DNA of 12,922 nucleotides from Clostridiales bacterium (lineage in GTDB: Bacteria > Bacillota > Clostridia > Lachnospirales > WRAX01): NCBI GenBank assembly GCA_031271375.1, contig JAISVU010000251.1:1-12922 (forward strand), in the 5' to 3' direction. Both the position numbers and the translations under genes were made by a program. Under the pieces are notes generated by a model. It made no database searches. It had not been told where the DNA came from and saw only the letters and a program-made list of their open reading frames with translations. Each line of letters opens with the position of its first letter. Positions within the stretch are counted from its first letter, which is position 1. This document shows positions 6,083 through 12,181 of the stretch, one piece after another.

Positions 6083-8247
6083 GTAAATTAATGAGCTGGC
6101 TTTCTGAAATGTGTGAGAAATGCAAGGATTTGATGAAATCCGCATATCTGCGCCGGATGGGCCTTGTTCTTGCCTTAGTGTTCTTTTACATAGCGGGTAT
6201 CATAGCGCAGTTCCTAAACAACCGTCATAACTGGTCGCCGGGCAAGCTGTTACACTTTCCGAGCCTCAACCCCCTGACAGGCTTTGTCATGCTATTTACC
6301 CCGTTTGGCCTGCAGGCAGTTATCGGGCTTTTCCTTGTTTCGGTCATCGCCGTGCTTCTGTTCTGGATGAACCGGGAGGATAACGCCGGCATGATTTACG
6401 ACAAGGCAAGGAATTTCTGGTATTCCAAAAAGGGAGTATACGGAACGGCAGGATGGATGAGCGAAAAAGAAATGAAGACCGCTTTCAACGTTACGCCGGA
6501 GGAAAACATCGAAAACATCAAAGAACTGATATATGGCTGCAAGGACGGCAAATTGGTCAGCCGCCCTACAGATTGCATGTTAAACCGCCATGTAGCCGTA
6601 ATGGGCTCCAGCGGCTCCATGAAAAGCAGGACTATATCCCGCGGCGTATTGTTTTCTGCCGTTCAGCAGGGACATAGCGTAGTCGTCACCGATCCAAAGG
6701 GCGAGCTCGCCACGGAATTTTACCAATATTTTATCGACAACGGATACTATACGCAAATACTGAACACAGTTGATCCTTACAGCAGCGGCAGGTTCGATGG
6801 TCTGGAGGGTGCTTTGGAGCGGCAAATTTTCGTGGCGAATATCGTGGAATCCATTATCATGAACACGGGTGGCGGCATCGGGGAACCCATCTACGATGAC
6901 GCAGAGGGGGCTTTGCTTACCGCCCTCATCTTTTTACAGTTTGAGCGCGAGAAATCCCCTACCATCAAAGGAGCCTATCATGTGCTTCTCGAAACGGCTA
7001 CTGCAGATGAGCTTGACAATTATTTTGCCGGCCTCGAAAAAGGTTCGCGGGCTCGGCAATCATACAACCTGTTCCGTAAAGCGAGCCCCAATATGCAGGG
7101 AAACATCTGCCTCGGGCTAGGCACCCGCCTTTCCGTCCTGCAAAATGAGGAGATTGCCGACCTGATGTGCGGCAACGACATGGACCTGCAGCTCCTCGGA
7201 AAACAAAAATGCGCCTATTTCCTCATCTTGAGCGATCAGGACAAGACCACCCAATTTATCTCGGCGACCTTCTTCTCGCTTCTGTTCCTGCGTCTTGTGG
7301 AATATGCGGACAATTTTTGCGAGGATAAGAAACTGCCAGTGCCGGTCACGCTTTTACTGGATGAATTCTGCTCGATAGTTGGCAGTATAAATGCCTTCCC
7401 GCAAAAATTGTCAAATATTCGTTCAAGAAATATCCACTGCACACTGGTTTTCCAACAACTCGGGCAGCTTATGAACCGTTTCCCCGACAACCTGTGGAGT
7501 GAGATTCTCGGAAACTGCGACGTAATTATGTGTCTTGGATGTAGCTCTGACCCGGTGACAGCTAAATTTATAAGCGACCGCAGCGGAGAAGTAACGATTT
7601 ATGCCGACACGGTTATGAGCCAGCGCAATGTCTATACGCCGTCAATGTTCAATCCTAATTTTCGGCACAGCGAGGGGGCCGGACGGCGAAAGTTGCTTAC
7701 TTATGACGAAGTTATGCGCATGGAGCGGTCAAAAATGCTCGTCATGGTCAACGGCCAGCAGATTCTTATGCTGGAAAAGTTTGATTATACAAGAAACCCC
7801 GAATGCGGGAAGCTAAAGCCTATTCCCGTCCGCGGTCTGGCGCATGTCAATCAGGCGGCATCTACCGATATCCATGAAGCCATTGAAGCGTTGGATTGTA
7901 TCCATGCTGAAAAAAACAGTGTGGGCCAGAATACGGGCGGCAAGGATAGAAAGCCTGTCAGTATTACCCCTATGGGCGCTAGTCCTTCTGGGAAAGACAC
8001 CAACAAAAAAAGCGGAAAGGGGGTGAGGAAGAATGTAGCCAATGAACTGCCCTACCAGATCAGGTTTGAGGATATGTCAAAAGCTGAACACGGACATGCC
8101 GGAACCTCGGCGGGGCCTTCGCCGGAACATAATAGCGGAACAGAAAACAGCGGTACGGCCAATGGGCCCGCCGCTGTTTCCGATTCCGGAGACGTCGGGC
8201 CGCAGCCCGTAGAGATTGTGGGATTGGGCGGCAAACCAGAAATATAA
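6067..8247 (+). CDS. VirD4/TraG-like type IV coupling protein (T4CP)
   Basis: This is the inner-membrane ATPase that links the relaxase-DNA complex to a type IV secretion channel in conjugation. The 726 residues hold two N-terminal membrane helices (about 31-50 and 83-100), a Walker A region GSSGSMKSR (180-188), the TDPKGEL block typical of VirD4/TraG (around 209), and Walker B LLLDEF (429-434). The ATPase core ends near residue 600; the tail is low-complexity, rich in Gly, Ser, Pro and Lys, and probably disordered. The Walker A has Met where Gly usually precedes Lys; I recall this variant from the clostridial CD1115-type VirD4 group. The start is uncertain: GTG 6067 lies in the previous gene and touches GGAGG at 6063-6067, while ATG 6091 lacks a good site. 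The next gene follows after 14 bases. Confidence 0.93.
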   Translation: MAIIVSKLMSWLSEMCEKCKDLMKSAYLRRMGLVLALVFFYIAGIIAQFLNNRHNWSPGKLLHFPSLNPLTGFVMLFTPFGLQAVIGLFLVSVIAVLLFWMNREDNAGMIYDKARNFWYSKKGVYGTAGWMSEKEMKTAFNVTPEENIENIKELIYGCKDGKLVSRPTDCMLNRHVAVMGSSGSMKSRTISRGVLFSAVQQGHSVVVTDPKGELATEFYQYFIDNGYYTQILNTVDPYSSGRFDGLEGALERQIFVANIVESIIMNTGGGIGEPIYDDAEGALLTALIFLQFEREKSPTIKGAYHVLLETATADELDNYFAGLEKGSRARQSYNLFRKASPNMQGNICLGLGTRLSVLQNEEIADLMCGNDMDLQLLGKQKCAYFLILSDQDKTTQFISATFFSLLFLRLVEYADNFCEDKKLPVPVTLLLDEFCSIVGSINAFPQKLSNIRSRNIHCTLVFQQLGQLMNRFPDNLWSEILGNCDVIMCLGCSSDPVTAKFISDRSGEVTIYADTVMSQRNVYTPSMFNPNFRHSEGAGRRKLLTYDEVMRMERSKMLVMVNGQQILMLEKFDYTRNPECGKLKPIPVRGLAHVNQAASTDIHEAIEALDCIHAEKNSVGQNTGGKDRKPVSITPMGASPSGKDTNKKSGKGVRKNVANELPYQIRFEDMSKAEHGHAGTSAGPSPEHNSGTENSGTANGPAAVSDSGDVGPQPVEIVGLGGKPEI

Positions 8248-8261
8248 AGGAGGCAAAAATC

Positions 8262-9677
8262 ATGGATCATTATGAGAACACGGAACATCAAGGCAACGAG
8301 TTCGGCGAGAATCAGGATTTTCCGGGTGCTGAGCCTGGCATAGACGAAAATAGAGAACAGAACGCCACTTTCGACTCTGCGGAAAGCGTGAACCCCGATT
8401 ATGAAGCTCCCCAAGACACTGTGGAGCATGAAGAAAAGGATGGTGACCCCGGTGAGTCCAGCCAGCCGAGGCGCAAGCGCAAAAAGAAAGACGAGCAACC
8501 GGCGGAAGCGGCCGAAGACAACGCGCACAGCGAAAACCCGGACTACAATGGAGTTTCTGAGGATAATGGCGCCACATTCGACACGCTGGAATCCGATTTT
8601 GTCGAGGGCAGAGAGCCGCAGGGCCTCCCTGACGATGAAAACACAGGCACGGATGAACAGGCTGGCGATTTACCGGAGAACACAGGAGAGAGGGTAAGCG
8701 CGGAAGGCCCCTCCGCGGCAATGGATGAAGGTACTCCCACAGTCGGTAGCCGCACACAAACCACACGCCGCCGCAGGTCTTCCCGCCAGACGGTTCTGGA
8801 CGCTTCCGGCAACGTAATCACCCAGCGTGGCGACACCGGGCAGCACGATTTGTCCGCCCTAACCGCCGCAAGGAACGCCCGGAGAATTTTGACATCGACT
8901 GTGGACGGCATCGAGACAGACGGCGAAGCGTTGCCGAGGGTGATTTTCTACCACGGTACGGTCAAGGTCATGATTCCCTTCTCCGAGATGGGATTTGACT
9001 TGGATCCAGAACAAGTTTCCCAGCGAGAGGCACGGCTGCTGATTGACTCCATGTTGGGCGCTAAGATCGACTACATGGTACGCGGCGTTGACACCGACGC
9101 AAGAATAGCGGGTGCCAGCCGCCGCGACGCCATGCTCATGAGGCAGCGGACTATCCTCAACGCCCGCGGCACGAGAGATGAATTTCGGATTACCGAAGGG
9201 ATGCGTGTGATGGCCCGCGTAGTCCACGTAGCCCGGCAAGTCATCCGCGTGGAGGTCTACGGTTTCGAATGCTATGTGTGGATTGACAGCATTTCCAACC
9301 TGTGGGTCAACGATATCCGCGAAGTTATCCAAGTTGGCGAGGAACGCCCTGTGGAGATTGTCACGCTGCGCCGGGATGAAGCCGGCCGTGTCACCGCCAT
9401 GCAAGTGAGCATGAAAGCCGCCGAGGACACACCTAACTTGGAGTTGCGGGACGGTAATACTTACACCGGCACAATCAGCAATTTCTCAGACACTGCGTAT
9501 TTTGTCCGTGTAAACGGCATTCCGGTCGAGGTCAGGTGCCCGATCAAGTCCAACCACGCCATGGAAATGATGAACCAGGGCGACTACGTGAAATTCTATA
9601 TCCGCGGCATCTATGAGGGTGTTCCCACAGGGGCCATCCTCAAAATCATCAAGAAGAAGATTCAGCCTCAATTCTGA
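8262..9677 (+). CDS. Acidic-tailed protein with three S1/OB-like domains
   Basis: ATG at 8262 has AAAGGAGG (8246-8253) 8 bases upstream, overlapping the coupling protein stop. Of 471 residues, 1-165 are acidic and probably disordered, with a basic patch RRKRKKK (70-76), and the motif ATFDxxES occurs twice (35-42 and 104-111). A second basic patch, RRRRSSR, is at 169-175. Residues about 225-292 resemble an S1 domain ending in the GxxxxxxVxxVDxxxRxxxxSRR pattern. Residues 311-387 are a better match: EGMRVMARVVHV, a glycine turn, WIDSIS, WVNDIREVIQVGE and VSMKA. Residues 396-466 look like a third OB barrel. S1 domains usually bind single-stranded RNA, sometimes DNA. A role with the coupling protein, such as handling the transferred strand, is inference from the operon. 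A host-like translation factor is an alternative. Confidence 0.85.
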   Translation: MDHYENTEHQGNEFGENQDFPGAEPGIDENREQNATFDSAESVNPDYEAPQDTVEHEEKDGDPGESSQPRRKRKKKDEQPAEAAEDNAHSENPDYNGVSEDNGATFDTLESDFVEGREPQGLPDDENTGTDEQAGDLPENTGERVSAEGPSAAMDEGTPTVGSRTQTTRRRRSSRQTVLDASGNVITQRGDTGQHDLSALTAARNARRILTSTVDGIETDGEALPRVIFYHGTVKVMIPFSEMGFDLDPEQVSQREARLLIDSMLGAKIDYMVRGVDTDARIAGASRRDAMLMRQRTILNARGTRDEFRITEGMRVMARVVHVARQVIRVEVYGFECYVWIDSISNLWVNDIREVIQVGEERPVEIVTLRRDEAGRVTAMQVSMKAAEDTPNLELRDGNTYTGTISNFSDTAYFVRVNGIPVEVRCPIKSNHAMEMMNQGDYVKFYIRGIYEGVPTGAILKIIKKKIQPQF

Positions 9678-9704
9678 CGGCAGACGGCGCATATTGGCAG
9701 TGTC

Positions 9705-9736
9705 AGGGCGGGAGAAATCCCGCCCTCCCCGCTTTT
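9705..9736 (+). terminator. Intrinsic terminator after the coupling protein operon
   Basis: AGGGCGGG (9705-9712) pairs perfectly with CCCGCCCT (9719-9726) around the loop AGAAAT, and CCCCGCTTTT follows. The T-run is short and set back 6 bases, so efficiency is uncertain. It sits 28 bases after the stop at 9677 and should end the transcript of the 4790-9677 genes. Confidence 0.65.
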
Positions 9737-9852
9737 AACAGGCGATTATGAAAATCACTCAGAAAAAAACGCGAGCCATTGCCGCGTCCGGCAAGCCGTG
9801 TAAGTTATACGAGCTCTACACATCAATCTTTATTGCGAAGGGGATAACCATA

Positions 9853-10335
9853 ATGAATAACGACAATACGACAATTTCAAAGCTGTATGCCGCCCTGTCC
9901 GGGGAGATGGAGAGGCGCGAACCCTTTCTGAAACTGCAGATATCGGGCAGTGGAGACCGGCAGCGGCAGAGCTTCGCGCCCATCGCCACGCGGTACTTCA
10001 TAACTGTGCTGGACAATCACATCATGGAGGCCACGGTTTCGGTGATCCTCACCATAGCTCTGGCCGAGGATTATTGCATCCTGCGCTTTTGCAAGCCGGT
10101 CACGCTAAAAGAGCATGTTAAGCTGGAAGCGGCGGGCTATGCGCCTGTGCTGCGGTCTAAGGTATATCTTTCTGTGGGGCTCGGCCAGAGCGGCGGCGTC
10201 CTGTATGCCTGGTCCGCAGTGAAGCTTTCCCAATCCAGCAGCGTGATTGAGATGTTCGACATGCTGTTCTTGCTTGGAAAGGAGCTTGAGAAGTTCCTTG
10301 GCTTCGTGCCTTCAGCTAACGGCTGTTCAGATTAG
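9853..10335 (+). CDS. Hypothetical protein, unrecognised
   Basis: ATG at 9853 is chosen because GAAGGGGA (9837-9844) lies 8 bases upstream. The frame also opens at ATG 9748 (195 residues), with a weaker site close to the terminator. From 9853 the product is 160 residues. After an N-terminal helix (ISKLYAALSGEMER) comes a strand-rich middle (RYFITVLDNHIMEATVSVILTIAL, then YCILRFCKPV) and a second strand pair (RSKVYLSVGL, GGVLYAWSAVKL), then a C-terminal helix (SSVIEMFDMLFLLGKELEKFLGF). The order of helix, sheet and helix recalls YbjN or secretion-chaperone folds, but this is weak. It has no signal peptide or membrane segment. It sits between the terminator and the excisionase gene, 11 bases before the latter, so it may share a transcript with it. 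Confidence 0.72.
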   Translation: MNNDNTTISKLYAALSGEMERREPFLKLQISGSGDRQRQSFAPIATRYFITVLDNHIMEATVSVILTIALAEDYCILRFCKPVTLKEHVKLEAAGYAPVLRSKVYLSVGLGQSGGVLYAWSAVKLSQSSSVIEMFDMLFLLGKELEKFLGFVPSANGCSD

Positions 10336-10346
10336 CGGGGTAGCAT

Positions 10347-10553
10347 ATGTCAAGCAGGAGCATATACACGAAAATGTTCAAGGGTTATCCCGACGCTTTA
10401 TCCGTGAAGGATTTGCAGGATATGCTTGGGATAAGCAAAAACTCAGCGTATAAGCTGGTGAACGACCAGGAAATCGAGCACACGAAAATCGGCAAGAGAA
10501 TTATAATTCCGAAAGCCAGTGTCATTTCATATTTGCAGCGCAACCATCGGTGA
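10347..10553 (+). CDS. Excisionase-type helix-turn-helix protein (Xis-like)
   Basis: The 68-residue product begins at ATG 10347, with GGGGT (10337-10341) as a modest binding site. It matches the small MerR-like excisionase family (HTH_17): ALSVKDLQDMLGISKNSAYKLVNDQEIEHTKIGKRIIIPKASVISYL. The helix-turn-helix is about residues 18-40, the wing IGKRIIIPK, and a closing helix follows. Such proteins bend DNA at the element end and direct the integrase towards excision; they may also regulate transcription. Its place directly upstream of the integrase gene supports this job. The first 15 residues are extra compared with the shortest members, and an internal ATG at 10374 has no binding site. Confidence 0.87.
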   Translation: MSSRSIYTKMFKGYPDALSVKDLQDMLGISKNSAYKLVNDQEIEHTKIGKRIIIPKASVISYLQRNHR

Positions 10554-10583
10554 ACTGCAAATTATTTACAGCCATGAAATAGT

Positions 10584-10611
10584 TTGAACCAGCAGATTAA
10601 TGATATATAAT
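10584..10611 (+). promoter_or_regulatory. Sigma-A-type promoter for the integrase
   Basis: TTGAAC (10584-10589) and TATAAT (10606-10611) are separated by 16 bases, giving a perfect -10 and a good -35. Transcription would begin near 10618 and leave a leader of about 45 bases before the integrase start. This allows the integrase to be expressed apart from the excisionase gene. Confidence 0.65.
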
Positions 10612-10639
10612 GGATATGTGTTGATGTGGATTAATCTGC
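10592..10639. promoter_or_regulatory. Operator-like inverted repeat over the integrase promoter
   Basis: GCAGATTAAT (10592-10601) and its exact complement ATTAATCTGC (10630-10639) flank a 28-base centre. The left half lies between the -35 and -10 boxes and the right half just beyond the expected transcription start. A dimeric repressor or the excisionase could bridge both. In RNA the right half alone would remain, so a DNA-level site is more likely than a hairpin attenuator. Confidence 0.55.
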
Positions 10640-10662
10640 GCTGTCGAAAGGAGTATATGAGC

Positions 10663-11985
10663 ATGACAGCTAATCTACAAGAAAAAGTAACACTGCCGGA
10701 CAACTGGCACATCAATCTTAGAGAAAAGAATGGTAAATGGCAATTTAACATTCAATACTACGATGCGTTGTCCAAACGCCGTCAAAAATGGGTAGACACC
10801 AAGCTAATCCTGCGAGGTAACAAAAAGAAAGCTGAGGCTATGGAGCAAGAAGTTTTAGACACATGGCTACCTATACTTATGCAGGAGGCCGGCCTGCTGT
10901 CTCAATCCACTACTTATACTCAGCGAGCCAATGTAAACGGTAGAAATTTAGACATTATTGGACAGCACGCTACAGTACCAATCAGCAATCGCATTCTCTT
11001 TGCTGAATACTTAAAATCTTGGCTTGTTGCCAACGAAATTCGGTATCAGATTAGTACACTCTGCGAATACAAGCGTGTGTTTGATACGACCATCATCCCT
11101 TTTTTTGAGCCTCTGGGTCTTTATCTGGATGAAATCAAGACAAAACACATCCAAGATTTTTACAATCATCAGATGAAGACTGTATCCGGCAACACGGTTT
11201 TGCGCTTCCATTCCTATCTGCATAAGACGCTTCAGGATGCAGTCAATGATGATGAACAATACCCGTATATCCAAGTTAATCCAGCCAGTAAAACCAAGCG
11301 CCCTCAACACCAGAAGTTTATCCCAAAAGTATACTCAAAAGAAGCGTTGTCAAAATTATTCACGGTGATAGGCCAGGACTTCTTATTCCTGGTTGTTCTC
11401 TTGGATGCCACCTATGGAATGCGCAGAAGCGAGCTGATGGGACTGAAGTGGAGTGCTATCGACTTTGACAGAAAAATTATCACAGTTAAGCAAGCCGCTG
11501 TTCGCTGCAGGATAGACGGAGAATACAAGACGGTTGTAAAGCCGGTGCTGAAGACCAAAAGCAGCTTCAGGTCTTTCAAGCTCACTGAGGAAATTGAGGC
11601 TGTGCTGGAGATTGAGAGGGCTCGCCAGAAAGCAAACCGCAAAAAGTATGGGGCTGCATACAACTCGGAATACATGGATTACATTTTTGTGGATGACTTA
11701 GGGAAGTTAAGAGGCCCGCAATATGTCTCCGACCATTTCAGGCACATTTTAAAAAAGAACAAGCTGGAGGATATCAGGTTTCACGACCTGCGCCATACTT
11801 GCGCCACCATGTTGCTGGACGGTGGTTTGTCGTTAAAAGAAATACAAGTGTACCTGGGCCATGGACAACTTTCAACAACTGCGGATATTTATACGCATCT
11901 CGACTATTCTCATCAGCAGAAATCCTCCGATCTTGCAAGTCAAATCATCGGTCAAATTCGGGCGAGCATCCCCGTGGCTCCTTGA
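10663..11985 (+). CDS. Tyrosine integrase (Tn916/phage type)
   Basis: This site-specific recombinase should integrate and excise the element. ATG at 10663 has AAAGGAG (10647-10653) 9 bases upstream; ATG 10657 is too close to that site. Of 440 residues, the N-terminal part (about 10-60, HINLREKNGKWQFNIQYYD) looks like an AP2-like arm-binding domain. A core-binding SAM-like domain follows (about 105-205). The catalytic domain carries Arg254 (GMRRSEL), His374 and Arg377 (HDLRH), His400 (LGHG) and nucleophile Tyr410 (ADIYTH), so the active site is complete. It lies downstream of the excisionase gene and ends about 120 bases from the tRNA 3' fragment, the expected place for the attachment site. 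Its base use looks more AT-rich than the conjugation genes, which suggests a separate origin for the recombination module. Confidence 0.95.
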   Translation: MTANLQEKVTLPDNWHINLREKNGKWQFNIQYYDALSKRRQKWVDTKLILRGNKKKAEAMEQEVLDTWLPILMQEAGLLSQSTTYTQRANVNGRNLDIIGQHATVPISNRILFAEYLKSWLVANEIRYQISTLCEYKRVFDTTIIPFFEPLGLYLDEIKTKHIQDFYNHQMKTVSGNTVLRFHSYLHKTLQDAVNDDEQYPYIQVNPASKTKRPQHQKFIPKVYSKEALSKLFTVIGQDFLFLVVLLDATYGMRRSELMGLKWSAIDFDRKIITVKQAAVRCRIDGEYKTVVKPVLKTKSSFRSFKLTEEIEAVLEIERARQKANRKKYGAAYNSEYMDYIFVDDLGKLRGPQYVSDHFRHILKKNKLEDIRFHDLRHTCATMLLDGGLSLKEIQVYLGHGQLSTTADIYTHLDYSHQQKSSDLASQIIGQIRASIPVAP

Positions 11986-11997
11986 GCCGTGCATTTT

Positions 11998-12030
11998 TGC
12001 GGCCAAACTGCGGCCAAATTGCGGCCAAAC
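11998..12030. repeat. Three 11-bp direct repeats, candidate integrase arm sites
   Basis: TGCGGCCAAAC (11998-12008), TGCGGCCAAAT (12009-12019) and TGCGGCCAAAC (12020-12030) are in perfect tandem, one helical turn apart. They lie between the integrase stop and the tRNA fragment. Direct repeats in this position are typical arm-type sites for the N-terminal domain of tyrosine integrases. The binding protein is inferred, most simply the integrase ending at 11985. Confidence 0.65.
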
Positions 12031-12106
12031 CCCTAAAAAGGGAAAACCACCGCCGAGGTGCATCCGGCAATGGTCTTATTTTCCCTTAACTATGCGGTTT
12101 TTGGTG

Positions 12107-12150
12107 TGGTTGCCCGATAAGGATTCGAACCCTAACAAGCAGAGTCAGAG
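12107..12150 (-). other. 3' part of tRNA-Gln(CTG): probable attachment-site core
   Basis: On the minus strand the sequence reads as a tRNA from the anticodon loop onward. It has loop CTCTGAC (12144-12150), 3' stem half TCTGC, a 4-base variable region, T-arm TAGGG-TTCGAAT-CCTTA (12118-12134), acceptor strand TCGGGCA (12111-12117) and encoded ACCA (12107-12110). The loop gives anticodon CTG. A72, implying a U1-A72 pair, also fits tRNA-Gln. The 5' half is absent: the bases above 12150 cannot form the anticodon stem. A tRNA cut at the anticodon loop is the usual duplicated core left when a tyrosine-integrase element inserts at a tRNA 3' end. The second copy is outside the window, so the core limits are estimates. 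Confidence 0.72.
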
Positions 12151-12181
12151 AAAGAAAACCGCCTTTTTGTTTTTTCCTTTA

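Larger units (their letters stand above)
11986..12181. other. Non-coding attachment region between two convergent integrase genes
   Basis: This 196-base gap holds the three 11-bp repeats and the tRNA fragment. It also holds an inverted repeat pair, GCGGTTTT (12094-12101) and AAAACCGC (12155-12162), placed 5 and 4 bases outside the tRNA fragment. A plus-strand frame running through the gap is a shadow that overlaps both the integrase and the tRNA. No clear terminator for either integrase was found. Confidence 0.6.

Noticed and set aside
8052..8766. Overlapping minus-strand frames of 158 and 168 codons
   Set aside because: They are opposite the coupling protein tail and the acidic tail of the S1-like protein, where low-complexity codons leave antisense frames open by chance.
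12031..12042. CCCT-AAAA-AGGG as an integrase terminator
   Set aside because: It has only four base pairs and no T-run on the plus strand.
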